Assembly: GCA_003762715.1 (NCBI GenBank)
Contig: RIBJ01000060.1
Coordinates: forward strand, 1 to 54,478
Source: Muribaculaceae bacterium Isolate-104 (HZI)
GTDB lineage: Bacteria; Bacteroidota; Bacteroidia; Bacteroidales; Muribaculaceae
Direction of reading: 5' to 3'
DNA length: 54,478 nucleotides
Shown: one piece after another, positions 18,901 through 27,976 of the stretch
Layout: each line of letters starts with the position of its first letter
Position numbering within the stretch: position 1 is the first letter of the stretch
The notes under the pieces: generated by a model
Seen by the model: only the letters and a program-made list of their open reading frames with translations
Told to the model about the DNA's origin: nothing
Database searches by the model: none
Program-made: the position numbers and the translations under genes

Positions 18901-19065
18901 ACAACCATATTCGCCATGCTTCCGACACTGTTCACTTCCGACATGGGCTCGGAGCTGCAGCGTCCTCTCGCAATTGCCATGATAGGCTCCATGATTGTGG
19001 GCACGATAATAAGTATTTTCCTTATACCCCTTGTGTACTGGCTTATATACCGTAAGCATGCCTGA
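15985..19065 (+). CDS. RND efflux permease (first of two)
   Basis: 1026 residues, standard for an AcrB/HAE-type pump with 12 helices and two large periplasmic loops. The start KFLLKRPIAVLMAFLA and the loop motif LPSIAIPHITVQI are typical. The helix 4 relay site reads MMIDNSVIVTENI: Asp405 is present, but the second Asp of AcrB is Asn406. In helix 10 the AcrB lysine position falls at GIVVNDSIL (Asn933-Asp934). It probably exports hydrophobic drugs, bile acids or similar compounds. It follows the adaptor by 16 bases. The substrate is not readable. Confidence 0.93.
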   Translation: MVKFLLKRPIAVLMAFLACTIVGLVTYFSLPVSLLPSIAIPHITVQITGDNTAARELENNVTSTVRRQLLQVSGLNEIRSETRDGMGIIHLEFEYGTNTDLAFIEVNEKIDAAMNSMPKDTKRPKAIKASATDIPVLYLNMTLKDNRPYTEPDEAKFLEMCELAENVVRRRIEQLPEIAMADITGVPARELSIVPDNDKLKVAGITIADIESALTANNVEPGSMTVRDGYYEYSIHISNQLRTVEDVQNIYIRTKDKMERLGDLCRVGIVAANEEGFSYSNGKRAVTIAIIKQSEENMDQMKEALASVTDYFSNIYPDIEFVQSRNQTELLDYTISNLVQNLILGFILVFIVTAIFMGEAKSSIIIGSSIIVAIIITFLLFYLFHVSLNIISLSGLILAVGMMIDNSVIVTENITQYRHRGLSLMKSCDLGTSEMITPMLSSSLTTVAVFLPLIFMSGIAGAIFTDQAFSITAGLGVSYIVGIMLLPVIYMLVYRLRTNRKGNKRAVKERTSTLTVRINNWMDKVYTRIIDFVFARKWLFLTLTALILPVCVIMFFVLPVERMPKIDQNEAIVRVEWNENINVEENASRVNTLLSGMDSSVVLHSAYIGVQDYLLDAGSELSPSEAEIYIKTAATGDIDPAQKKISEIIARKYPKAIATFSPPENIFEKIFSSDEADLEARLNSTDKSKTSDVEAILDIDRKIEAATGVQSPGIALRDRINIVIDREKLLVYRVDYTSVARALRTAFKSNSVSVLRSYQQYLPIGINGDGQSVESILANTLIETRPDDNGAISEIPLKYLVSVVRDKDIKNISAGRNGEFVPLDYYDLQNPDATIAEITEVVDKSPGWEVDFTGSIFSNARMMNEMVIILAISILLMYFILCAQFESFMQPLIVLIEIPLDIAFALLTLWICGHTLNLMSAIGIIVTCGIVVNDSILKLDAINELRKAGTPLLEAIHTAGLRRLRPIIMTSLTTIFAMLPTLFTSDMGSELQRPLAIAMIGSMIVGTIISIFLIPLVYWLIYRKHA

Positions 19066-19154
19066 CCAATAACTCCTCAATATATCTCAGCGACCACGCG
19101 CTCCCCGAGCCAAAGGCTTTGCCGGACGCTTAAACACTAACCACCTACGAAACA

Positions 19155-20663
19155 ATGGCTATTAAGAACAAACAGATTCTCAAGACCACAATACTTTTTG
19201 CCTTAGCCCTCACCTCCATGACAACAACGGTGTCGGCACAGAGACGTGTGCGGCTAAACCTCGAACGGACAATAGAGATTGCAAATGACAGCTCTCTGCA
19301 GGCATTCCGCAACCAGAACCTATACCATTCCGGCTATTGGGAATTTATCTCCTACCGCGCCGGGCGCCTGCCAAGCCTTACGCTCAACCTCACTCCGGCA
19401 AGCTACAACCGCTATATAACCCAGCGATACAACTACGACGAGAATATCGACGTGTATCGCGCCCAGCAAATGTACTCTGCGAGCGGAGGGCTGAACATAA
19501 CCCAGAACTTCGACCCCCTCGGCGGCACATTTTACCTTGAGACCAGCCTTAACTACATGCGCAACTTCGGCGACATAAGGTCAACACAGTACTCGTCCAT
19601 ACCAGTGAGACTCGGCTACCGACAGTCGCTCATCGGATTCAATGAATTCAAATGGGAGCGCCGTATCGAGCCTGTCAAGTACGAAAAAGTAAAGAAACAG
19701 TTCCTCTACAACATGGAGGAGGTGAACGAAAATGCGGTAAACTACTTTTTCCAGCTCGCCCTCGCCCAGGCGGAATATCGCCTCGCCGTCGACAACCTCG
19801 CCTCGTGCGACACCCTCTATACCATAGGCGAACGCCGCTTCAAGATTGCCGCAATTTCACAATCTGACCTGCTGACCCTGAAACTGGACAAGGTCAACGC
19901 CTCCAACTCCGTGAAAAATACAAGAATGGCGCTTAAAAGAGCCATGTTCACCCTCGCCACATACCTCGGCATGGAGAAAGACACCGAAATTGAAGTGGAA
20001 CTACCCGGAATACCCCGCGCCAAAGACATTCCTGCAGAAACCGCGCTCAATTACGCCAAGCTCAACAACCCCACGCTGCTCTCTCACAAACAGAGCATTC
20101 TTGAGGCTCAGCGCGATGTCAACCGCACAAAAGTGGAACAGCGCATAAACGCCACTGTAAACGCCAGCATCGGCTACAATCAGGTTGCAGAAAAGCTCGG
20201 ACTCGCCTACTCGCACCCCCTCAGGCAAGACCTTGTATCGCTCACCGTGTCTATACCCATAATAGACTGGGGCGTGCGCAAAGGTAAGCTGAACATGGCG
20301 AAAAACAACCTTAATGTACTTGAAATCACCGCGCGTCAAGAAGAAATTTCCATTGAAGAAGATGTGCTTATGACCGTGAGCGACTTCAACATCCAGCAGG
20401 GTCTCGTAGCCACGGCGGTCGAGGCTCTTGAGCTTGCCGAAACCGCTTATAGCCAGACCAAACAGCGTTTCATAATAGGCAAAATAGACCTCAACACCCT
20501 GACACTGTCGCTCAACCGCCAGCAGGACGCCAACAAAAACTACATCTCAGCCCTGCAAAACTACTGGCTGAGCTACTACAAACTGCGCAAGCTCACTCTG
20601 TTTGACTTCGATTCAAACATAGAACTGTCATCGAAATTCGATATTGAAAACAGAGTCAGATAA
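19155..20663 (+). CDS. TolC-family outer-membrane efflux channel
   Basis: 502 residues. Cleavable signal peptide ending near VSAQ. Two repeats of the outer-membrane efflux protein fold are visible: long amphipathic helices such as EEVNENAVNYFFQLALAQAE and the C-terminal ALELAETAYSQTKQRF-x-IGKID, with GKIDLNTLTLSLNRQQDA typical of the family. No lipobox. It would form the trimeric outer-membrane exit duct for the RND pumps. It sits between the two permease genes, 89 bases after the first and 24 before the second. Confidence 0.92.
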   Translation: MAIKNKQILKTTILFALALTSMTTTVSAQRRVRLNLERTIEIANDSSLQAFRNQNLYHSGYWEFISYRAGRLPSLTLNLTPASYNRYITQRYNYDENIDVYRAQQMYSASGGLNITQNFDPLGGTFYLETSLNYMRNFGDIRSTQYSSIPVRLGYRQSLIGFNEFKWERRIEPVKYEKVKKQFLYNMEEVNENAVNYFFQLALAQAEYRLAVDNLASCDTLYTIGERRFKIAAISQSDLLTLKLDKVNASNSVKNTRMALKRAMFTLATYLGMEKDTEIEVELPGIPRAKDIPAETALNYAKLNNPTLLSHKQSILEAQRDVNRTKVEQRINATVNASIGYNQVAEKLGLAYSHPLRQDLVSLTVSIPIIDWGVRKGKLNMAKNNLNVLEITARQEEISIEEDVLMTVSDFNIQQGLVATAVEALELAETAYSQTKQRFIIGKIDLNTLTLSLNRQQDANKNYISALQNYWLSYYKLRKLTLFDFDSNIELSSKFDIENRVR

Positions 20664-20687
20664 ACACCCGACGGCTACTCTTGTGTC

Positions 20688-23600
20688 ATGAAAAAACAGA
20701 TTTCGTCATTCACTGTCATCGTAGCATTCATAGCGCTCGCGCTCGTGGGTGTGGCTCTTGTGCCAAGACTTCCGGTAAAACTGTCGCCTTCGCGCAACCT
20801 GCCCTCGCTCACCGTCTCTTTCGCTATGAAAGACGCCTCGGCGCGTGTGATTGAAAGCGAAGTAACAAGCAAGCTCGAGGCTATGCTCGCCAGAGTGCAG
20901 GGAGTGAAGGAAATCAACTCCACATCTCAGAACTCCTCCGGCAGCATCACTCTCGGGCTTGACAAACATGCCGACATCGACATGATTCGCTTCGAGGTGT
21001 CAACCATTGTGCGGCAGGCATGGTCTCAGCTGCCTGACGGAGTGACATACCCTCTGATTACCGCCAGACAGGCTGACGAAAGGTCCTCCCGACCATTCCT
21101 GTCATATACTCTCAACGCGCCTGCCACCCCTTTTGAAATACAGAATTTCGCCGAAGAAAACATAAAGCCGGTAATCGGTCAGCTAAAGGGGGTGTACAAA
21201 GTGGAGCTGAGCGGGGCAATGCCGATGGAATGGCAGCTGGAGTACGACAGCGACAAACTTCACGCCCTCGGACTCACTCCCACAGACATCCAGAACGCCA
21301 TAAGAGAAAATGCCGGAAGCCAATTTCTCGGCATAGCCGAAGTGGGAGACGAATGGCTGAGAATCAACACCATCACAACCGGGCAGGACACAACCTTCCA
21401 TGCGTCTGAAATAATGCTCTCAACATCGTCCGGCACAATGATTCCGCTTGACCGTCTGGTAAAGGTTTCCTACGCCGAAGCAGCTCCGAGAAGCTATTTC
21501 AGAATAAACGGACTGAACTCCATATACCTTTCCATTACCGCCGAAGACAACGCCAACCAGCTTGAACTTGCTTCGGAAATAAAAAATATAATGGCGCAGC
21601 TGAGACACAAAATGCCTCAGGGCTACCAGACCATACTGAGCTACGACGCCACTTCATCCATAAATGAAGAACTGTCCAAAATCTACTTCAGATCAGGGCT
21701 TACTTTTCTGATACTACTGCTTTTTGTAGCGGTGATAACCCTCAACCTGCGCTACCTGCTCATAATCACCATATCACTGCTTATAAACCTTGCCGTGGCA
21801 GTGATTCTCTACTATCTCGTCGGAATCGAAATCCAGCTTTATTCCCTCGCCGGCATTACCATATCGCTCAATCTGATTATTGACAACATCATTGTCATGA
21901 CAGACCATATAACCCACAAGGCAAATCTGAAAGCGTTCACTTCCGTACTCGCAGCCACCCTCACTACTGTCGGCGCGCTCGGCATTGTCTTCTTCCTTGA
22001 CGAAGACATAAGGCTGAACCTTCAGGACTTTGTGGCTGTCGTGATAATAAACCTCGGAGTGTCGCTGCTTGTGGCTCTGTTTCTTGTGCCTGCTCTGATA
22101 GAGCGCATAGGTCTGAGGATAAAAAAGGGCAAAAAGCTCAGAAGCGGCAGGTTCGCGCTTGCGTTCAGCCGTTTTTACCAACGCTTCATTCTGTTTTGCC
22201 GACGCTTCCGCTGGGCTATGATTCTTGCTCTGGTGCTGCTGTTCGGGCTGCCGGTGTTCATGCTCCCCGAAAAGGTTGAGGGCGAAGGCAAGTGGGCTGA
22301 ACTCTACAACAGCACCATAGGCAGCAAAACATACAATGATAAACTGCGTCCGGTAATTGACAAATGTCTTGGAGGCTCGTTGCGTCTTTTTGCCAAAGAC
22401 GTGTTCTCCGGCAGCTACTTCAACCGAAAAGAGTCGGAACCAGTGCTGAATGTAACTGCCACTTTGCCAAACGGCTCAACACTCTCGCAAATGAACGAGC
22501 TGATTTCAAAAATGGAAAGTTTCCTAACCACTTTCCACGAAATCAAACAGTTCCAGACCAGTGTGCCGAGCCCAAACATGGCAAACCTCTCCATAACATT
22601 CACCAAAGAAGCACAGCAATCATATTTTCCGTACCGTCTGAAAAGCGACATAATTTCCAAAGCGCAGACCCTCGGAGGAGGCAGCTGGACTGTCTACGGG
22701 CTTGAAGACATGGGCTTCAATAACGATGTTCGCGAAACCTCAGGAAGCTACCGCGTAAAGATGCTCGGCTACAACTACGACGAACTCGAACAGTGGGCCG
22801 ACTCTCTGAAACAGCTGTTGCTCACCCACCGGCGAATAAAAGAGGTCAACATAAACTCCCGGTTCCAATGGTACAAGGAAGACTACTCCGAAGTGTCCAT
22901 TGACATCGACAGGCAGAAACTCGCGAAGGAAAACATAACCGTAGTACAGCTGTACAGTGCGCTCGCCCCGATTTTCGGACGAGACATCTCTGCCGGAACA
23001 ATAAGCGGAAACCGTGGCTCCGAACAGATTCTGCTACACAGCTCGCAGGGGTTCGACTACGATGTGTGGGCGCTGATGAACATGCCCATTTCAATCGGCA
23101 CCCGGTCGATAAAACTCGCCGATTTCGCCACCGTGGAACGCCGCGACGCACCACCCTCAATATCAAAGGAAAACCAGCAGTACAGGCTATGCATCCAGTA
23201 CGACTACATCGGCTCCTCCACTCAAGGGGAAAAAATTCTGGAAGCCGACCTTGAGACCATAAACGGCAAACTGCCGCTCGGCTACACCGCGCAAACAGAA
23301 GATTACTACTACTTTTTCGGCAAAAAAAACGGCTCGACCTACTGGCTTCTGCTACTCGTCATAGCTATAATATTTTTCACGACAAGCATTCTCTTCAACT
23401 CGCTCGCTCAGCCGCTTGCCATTATCTTCACCATACCCATATCCTTCATAGGGGTGTTTCTGGTGTTCTATCTGTTCGGCGTAAACTTTGACCAGGGCGG
23501 CTTCGCCTCCTTCATCCTGCTGTGCGGCATCACCGTAAACGCCTCGATATATGTGCTCAACGAGTTCAACACCCTGCGCACCCGATTCCCCCGCAAATCC

Positions 23601-23855
23601 TCGCTTGACCTCTACATCAAGGCGTGGAACACCAAGATACTGCCCATTTTCCTCACCGTTGTATCCACAATCCTGGGCTTCATCCCGTTTATGATAGGCA
23701 AAGGCAAGGAGGGATTCTGGTTTCCAATGGCTCTCGGCACCATCGGCGGACTTGTCATGTCGCTCATCGGCATATTTGTCTATCTGCCCCTGTTCACTCT
23801 CCGTCTCCCGGGACGCCGCAGAAAATCACGCGCAAAAACATCTTCCGAATCATAG
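20688..23855 (+). CDS. Second RND efflux permease, divergent type
   Basis: 1055 residues, 12-helix RND layout. It differs clearly from the permease at 15985-19065: the periplasmic entry is LVPRLPVKLSPSRNLPSLTV, the helix 4 relay site is LIIDNIIVMTDHI (Asp399, Asn400), and helix 10 reads GITVNASIYVLNEF (Asn951). The C-terminal GKEGFWFPMALGTIGGLV is typical of the family. It may form a hetero-oligomer with the first pump, as MdtB and MdtC do, or use the shared adaptor and channel separately. Both ideas are inference from the operon. Confidence 0.9.
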   Translation: MKKQISSFTVIVAFIALALVGVALVPRLPVKLSPSRNLPSLTVSFAMKDASARVIESEVTSKLEAMLARVQGVKEINSTSQNSSGSITLGLDKHADIDMIRFEVSTIVRQAWSQLPDGVTYPLITARQADERSSRPFLSYTLNAPATPFEIQNFAEENIKPVIGQLKGVYKVELSGAMPMEWQLEYDSDKLHALGLTPTDIQNAIRENAGSQFLGIAEVGDEWLRINTITTGQDTTFHASEIMLSTSSGTMIPLDRLVKVSYAEAAPRSYFRINGLNSIYLSITAEDNANQLELASEIKNIMAQLRHKMPQGYQTILSYDATSSINEELSKIYFRSGLTFLILLLFVAVITLNLRYLLIITISLLINLAVAVILYYLVGIEIQLYSLAGITISLNLIIDNIIVMTDHITHKANLKAFTSVLAATLTTVGALGIVFFLDEDIRLNLQDFVAVVIINLGVSLLVALFLVPALIERIGLRIKKGKKLRSGRFALAFSRFYQRFILFCRRFRWAMILALVLLFGLPVFMLPEKVEGEGKWAELYNSTIGSKTYNDKLRPVIDKCLGGSLRLFAKDVFSGSYFNRKESEPVLNVTATLPNGSTLSQMNELISKMESFLTTFHEIKQFQTSVPSPNMANLSITFTKEAQQSYFPYRLKSDIISKAQTLGGGSWTVYGLEDMGFNNDVRETSGSYRVKMLGYNYDELEQWADSLKQLLLTHRRIKEVNINSRFQWYKEDYSEVSIDIDRQKLAKENITVVQLYSALAPIFGRDISAGTISGNRGSEQILLHSSQGFDYDVWALMNMPISIGTRSIKLADFATVERRDAPPSISKENQQYRLCIQYDYIGSSTQGEKILEADLETINGKLPLGYTAQTEDYYYFFGKKNGSTYWLLLLVIAIIFFTTSILFNSLAQPLAIIFTIPISFIGVFLVFYLFGVNFDQGGFASFILLCGITVNASIYVLNEFNTLRTRFPRKSSLDLYIKAWNTKILPIFLTVVSTILGFIPFMIGKGKEGFWFPMALGTIGGLVMSLIGIFVYLPLFTLRLPGRRRKSRAKTSSES

Positions 23856-23905
23856 AAACCGACGCGTTCCATACACCGGCGTCAACCTCTCTTAGGAAAT
23901 TTTAT

Positions 23906-23937
23906 TTGGCATTGCTGTCAACTTATTATTATCTTTG
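23906..23937 (+). promoter_or_regulatory. Promoter of the DHH-to-PAP2 operon
   Basis: TTG (23906-23908), 21-base spacer, TATCTTTG (23930-23937), 28 bases before the ATG at 23966. It shows that the long frame open upstream is not part of the gene. Confidence 0.85.
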
Positions 23938-23965
23938 CACTTTCTATGACAACCCTTCGGGCACA

Positions 23966-25015
23966 ATGACTATTTCTAAAATAATAAGTGACGACAAAGT
24001 TTCTGCTGCAAAAAAATTGATTGAGGCAAGCAGACGCATTGTCATCACCTGCCACAAGACCCCCGACGGCGACGCGCTCGGCTCAAGCCTCGGGCTTGCC
24101 GCAGTTCTTGCTGCCGACAGCAACAAGTCGGTCTGCGTCATAACTCCTGACACCCCGCCAAAAAATCTCGGCTTTCTGCCCGGCGCCGACCACATTGTAA
24201 TCGCTTCGCGCTTCACCGACAAAGCCAAAAGCCTGCTTGCGGCGGCAGACCTCGTTTTCTGCCTCGACTACAACTCGCTCAAGCGCATTGACCGCCTTGA
24301 ACCGCTTGTTGCCCAAGCCACAGCGCCGCGCATTATGATTGACCACCACCTTGACCCGGAGCCGATTGCCAACGTAACAATATCCTACCCCGCCGAATCA
24401 TCCACCTGCGTGCTCCTGTACCGGCTTCTGCACCAGATGGGCTGGGACTCGCGGATAAACGCCGACGCTGCCACATGCATATACACCGGCATGCTCACCG
24501 ACACCGGCAACTTCTCATATAACTCAAACAACCCCGACCTATACCTTATCATAGCCGAACTCCTCAAAACCGGCATTAACAAAGACACTATATATAATAA
24601 GGTGTGGAACACCAACTCCTCAAACCGTCTGCGCATATGCGGCTATGCCATATACCGCAAAATGCAGCTCATTCCTGACCACTGCATGGCGCTGATTACC
24701 CTCAGCCGGGAGGAGCTCAACGAGTTCGAATACATCAAAGGCGACACAGAAAGCCTTGTCAATCAGCCGCTGAGCATACCCGGCATTGTTTGGAGCGTAT
24801 TCATGCGCGAGGATGAGCCGGGATTTGTCAAAGTATCTACCCGCAGCACAGGCACATTCCCTGTAAACACCATTTGCGAGCGCCTTTTTGGAGGCGGAGG
24901 ACACTGCAACGCCGCCGGTGGCGAATTTCACGGCTCACTTGCCGATGCTGTTGACACAATCGTCAAGGCAGCGCCCGACTACGACATATATCTGACCGAA
25001 AACTTAGACAGATAA
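23966..25015 (+). CDS. DHH-family phosphoesterase (NrnA-like oligoribonuclease/pAp phosphatase)
   Basis: 349 residues. DHH-DHHA1 protein: motif I CHKTPDGDALGSSLGL, a LDYNSLKRID acidic motif, the DHH triad in MIDHHLDPE, a TDTGNFSYNS motif and the substrate-binding GGGGHCNAAGGEF near the C-terminus. NrnA-type enzymes degrade nano-RNAs and dephosphorylate pAp using Mn2+; the exact substrate here is inferred. The frame continues 114 codons upstream into the RND gene and non-coding DNA, but the promoter at 23906-23937 and the sequence MTISKII favour this start. First gene of a likely five-gene operon (spacers of 21 and 13 bases, then two overlaps). Confidence 0.92.
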   Translation: MTISKIISDDKVSAAKKLIEASRRIVITCHKTPDGDALGSSLGLAAVLAADSNKSVCVITPDTPPKNLGFLPGADHIVIASRFTDKAKSLLAAADLVFCLDYNSLKRIDRLEPLVAQATAPRIMIDHHLDPEPIANVTISYPAESSTCVLLYRLLHQMGWDSRINADAATCIYTGMLTDTGNFSYNSNNPDLYLIIAELLKTGINKDTIYNKVWNTNSSNRLRICGYAIYRKMQLIPDHCMALITLSREELNEFEYIKGDTESLVNQPLSIPGIVWSVFMREDEPGFVKVSTRSTGTFPVNTICERLFGGGGHCNAAGGEFHGSLADAVDTIVKAAPDYDIYLTENLDR

Positions 25016-25036
25016 AACATCGATTTACAACAATAT

Positions 25037-25612
25037 ATGAAACTAAAACTATCAAATATCATCATTGGGGCTTTAGCGATATGCACCGCCACAGTCTCCC
25101 TCTCTTGCAGCGACAACAAAAGCTACGCAGAGCTGCTTGAAGTTGAGAACAAGGCTGTAAACCGCTTTCTCGCCGACCAGCGCGTAATAGGCTATCAGGA
25201 AGATTTCACCGACTTCGAGGTCGGCGCTGACGCACCTTTCTACCAGATTGACAAAGAGGGCAACCTTTACATGCAGGTGATAAAACTCGGAGAATACGAA
25301 AAACCTGAAGACAACCAGCTCGTTTACTTCCGTTTCACCCGCTACAACCTGTCCTACTACACCACCGGCGGCGAAATGGAAGGAGAAGGCAACAGCGAGT
25401 CCATAGAGAACGGCGACCAGTCATTCAGAATGAACAACACCACTCTCGAATCGACAACTCAGTGGGGCTCAGGCATCCAGCATCCCCTCACCCTTATACC
25501 CCTCGGCAGCGAAATAAAACTCGTAGTGAAATCACAGTACGGGTGGACTGCCGAAATCGCTTATGTGCAGCCGTTCCTATACCACCTGCGCTACTATCCA
25601 GGCAAAATCTAA
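25037..25612 (+). CDS. DUF4827-like lipoprotein (FKBP-like)
   Basis: 191 residues. Signal peptide with lipobox VSLSCSD; the KSYAELLEVENKAVNRFLADQ start after it is characteristic of the Bacteroidetes DUF4827 family, which has an FKBP-like fold. Other segments are YFRFTRYNLSYY and the LTLIPLGSEIKLVV stretch. No clear peptidyl-prolyl isomerase active site can be confirmed by eye. Predicted to be an envelope lipoprotein. It sits between the DHH gene and glmM, a frequent Bacteroidales neighbourhood as far as I recall. Function unknown. Confidence 0.82.
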   Translation: MKLKLSNIIIGALAICTATVSLSCSDNKSYAELLEVENKAVNRFLADQRVIGYQEDFTDFEVGADAPFYQIDKEGNLYMQVIKLGEYEKPEDNQLVYFRFTRYNLSYYTTGGEMEGEGNSESIENGDQSFRMNNTTLESTTQWGSGIQHPLTLIPLGSEIKLVVKSQYGWTAEIAYVQPFLYHLRYYPGKI

Positions 25613-25625
25613 ACCATAACCCATC

Positions 25626-27014
25626 ATGTCACTCATAAAATCTATTTCCGGAATCAGAGGCACCATAGGCGGTGCTCCCGGCGAAGGGCTGTCACCCCTG
25701 GACATTGTAAAATTCACTGCGGCATACGCCACCTTCATCAGAAAGACAACAACCCGCACAAGCAACGTAATCGTAGTTGGACGCGATGCCCGGCTCAGCG
25801 GCGAAATGGTTAGCGGCATCGTTGTGTCAACCCTGTGCGGCATGGGCTTCGATGTGGTAAACATCGGGCTTGCCTCGACTCCCACCACCGAAATAGCCGT
25901 GACCGCTGAAAACGCTTGCGGCGGCATCATCATCACAGCCAGCCACAACCCTGCGCAGTGGAACGCCCTCAAACTCCTTAACGAAAACGGTGAGTTTCTA
26001 AACGACATCCAGGGCAAGGAAGTGCTGCGCATAGCTGCCGACGACGCCTACACATTCGCACCCGTCACCGAACTCGGTCACGAACAGACAAACACCACCT
26101 ACAACCGACGCCACATAGACTCTGTGCTGAGCCTCGACCTCGTCGACACCGAAGCCATTGCCAAAGCAAACTTCACTGTGGCTGTCGATGCGGTAAACTC
26201 CGTGGGCGGCGTGGTTATACCCCAGCTCCTCCGCGCTCTCGGTGTGAAAAACATCATAGAGCTCAACTGCGAGGCTACCGGTAAATTCGCCCACACCCCC
26301 GAGCCAATACCCGAAAACCTCACCCAGATTTCAGACCTCATGAAACAAGGTCGCGCCGATGTGGGCTTCGTTGTAGACCCCGACGTTGACCGCCTCGCCA
26401 TTGTGATGGAAAACGGCGAGATGTTTGTTGAGGAATACACCCTCGTGGCTATTGCCGACTATGTGCTCGGCAAAACTCCCGGCGCCACTGTCAGCAACCT
26501 CAGCTCTTCGCGGGCGCTCCGCGACATAACTCTGCGCCACGGCTGCTCCTACAGCGCAAGCGCAGTCGGCGAGGTTAACGTCACAACAAAGATGAAAGAA
26601 ACCGGAGCCGTTATTGGCGGCGAAGGCAACGGAGGTGTAATATACCCCGCAAGCCATTACGGCAGAGACGCCCTCGTAGGCGTGGCGCTGTTCCTCACAC
26701 TGCTTGCAAAGAGCGGCAAAAAAGTGAGCGAGCTCAAAAAAACATACCCTGCCTACGCTATCGCGAAAAACAAAATCGAACTGACACCCGACATTGATGT
26801 CGACGCCATACTCGCCGAAGTCAAAAAACGCTACGCCTCAGAGACCATCACCGACATCGACGGCGTGAAAATCGACTTCGCCGACTCATGGGTACACCTC
26901 CGCAAGAGCAACACCGAGCCCATTATACGCATCTATTCCGAAGCTGCCACAATGGAAGCCGCAGATGCCCTTGCCGACCGTATTAAAGAAGTAATCGCCT
27001 CAATGACAGAGTGA
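25626..27014 (+). CDS. glmM: Phosphoglucosamine mutase (phosphohexomutase family)
   Basis: 462 residues. It converts glucosamine-6-phosphate to glucosamine-1-phosphate for UDP-GlcNAc, hence peptidoglycan and lipid A. Catalytic Ser106 lies in TASHNPAQWNALK; the metal loop is DPDVDR (Asp251, Asp253, Asp255), a Bacteroidetes variant of the usual DGDGDR; the sugar loop is GEGNGGVIYP; the phosphate-binding C-terminal loop is RKSNTEPIIRIY. A phosphomannomutase role cannot be excluded from sequence alone. Its stop overlaps the GTG start of the next gene. Confidence 0.9.
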   Translation: MSLIKSISGIRGTIGGAPGEGLSPLDIVKFTAAYATFIRKTTTRTSNVIVVGRDARLSGEMVSGIVVSTLCGMGFDVVNIGLASTPTTEIAVTAENACGGIIITASHNPAQWNALKLLNENGEFLNDIQGKEVLRIAADDAYTFAPVTELGHEQTNTTYNRRHIDSVLSLDLVDTEAIAKANFTVAVDAVNSVGGVVIPQLLRALGVKNIIELNCEATGKFAHTPEPIPENLTQISDLMKQGRADVGFVVDPDVDRLAIVMENGEMFVEEYTLVAIADYVLGKTPGATVSNLSSSRALRDITLRHGCSYSASAVGEVNVTTKMKETGAVIGGEGNGGVIYPASHYGRDALVGVALFLTLLAKSGKKVSELKKTYPAYAIAKNKIELTPDIDVDAILAEVKKRYASETITDIDGVKIDFADSWVHLRKSNTEPIIRIYSEAATMEAADALADRIKEVIASMTE

Positions 27015-27976
27015 AAACCGCAATCATAAAACTATTGGCATTACTGCTGCTCCTGCCGGCGCTCCCGGTCCGGGCAGCAGTTGCCGTCGATAGCGCCCGC
27101 TGCGCCATAGCCCTCGTAAACATTCCCGTAGCCCACCTCAGGGCTGCGCCTGCCAACTCGTCCGAAATGGTAACGCAGGCAATGCTCGGCTCTCCGGTCG
27201 AACTGCTTGACTCCGCCGGAGAATGGCTCCGAGTCAGGCTGCCAGACACATACACCGGCTTCATCCACTCATCATCCGTCACCCCTCTCACCCCGTCGCA
27301 GTTCCGCGACTGGCAGTCCTCGCCGAGGCTTGTAGCTCTGTGCCCCGCCACTGCCGACATCACAGCCGACACCCTCTCCGCCGGAAAAATCTCCTACCTT
27401 CTCCACGGAGCAATAGTTGCCGGCACAATCACCCCGGGCGGCGCGTATGCAGCGATAACACTGCCCGACGGCACCTCCGGCTACGCGCCGGCTGCCGCGC
27501 TAACTCCCCTTGACTCCCTCGCAGCCCGCTCCACAGACACCCGCACCGTCATTGCCACCGCAGCTGCCGCGCTCGGCGCTCCATACCTATGGGGAGGCAC
27601 CACCCTGCTCGCCCCCGACTGCTCCGGGCTTGTAAAGCGCGCATACTTCGCCACGGGCATCATCCTGCCGCGCGACGCTTCACAGCAGGCTCTTGTCGGC
27701 ATTCCCATGCCGCACCGCGACCCCTCGCAGTGGCAGCGCGGCGACCTGCTGTTCTTCTCAGGCTCCGACCCTCGGAAAATAACGCATGTAGCCATCTACG
27801 ACACCGACACCCGCTTCATCCACGCATCCGGCAAGGTGTTCGTTTCGTCAGTCAACCCCGCCGACCCTCTCTGGATTCCCCGACCCGTTGTCAAGGTAAT
27901 GCGCATAGCCGGTGCCGAAAACACACCCGGCATCACACGCATCGCCTCTCACCCCCTTTACTTCTCCCGCCAATGA
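27011..27976 (+). CDS. NlpC/P60 cell-wall peptidase with SH3-like domains
   Basis: 321 residues. Signal peptide to about residue 24, then two bacterial SH3-like segments (VAHLRAAPANSSEMV to YTGFIHSS, and GYAPAAAL), then a C-terminal NlpC/P60 domain. The catalytic triad is visible: Cys204 in APDCSGLVKRA, His259 in THVAIYD and His271 in FIHAS. Such enzymes cut murein stem peptides, often between D-Glu and the diamino acid, in the periplasm. The GTG start overlaps the glmM stop (GTGA). This pairs amino-sugar synthesis with wall turnover in one operon. Confidence 0.92.
   Translation: MKTAIIKLLALLLLLPALPVRAAVAVDSARCAIALVNIPVAHLRAAPANSSEMVTQAMLGSPVELLDSAGEWLRVRLPDTYTGFIHSSSVTPLTPSQFRDWQSSPRLVALCPATADITADTLSAGKISYLLHGAIVAGTITPGGAYAAITLPDGTSGYAPAAALTPLDSLAARSTDTRTVIATAAAALGAPYLWGGTTLLAPDCSGLVKRAYFATGIILPRDASQQALVGIPMPHRDPSQWQRGDLLFFSGSDPRKITHVAIYDTDTRFIHASGKVFVSSVNPADPLWIPRPVVKVMRIAGAENTPGITRIASHPLYFSRQ

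Noticed and set aside
23624-23965. N-terminal extension of the DHH phosphoesterase into the RND permease gene
   Set aside because: A full promoter sits at 23906-23937 and family similarity begins at the ATG at 23966.
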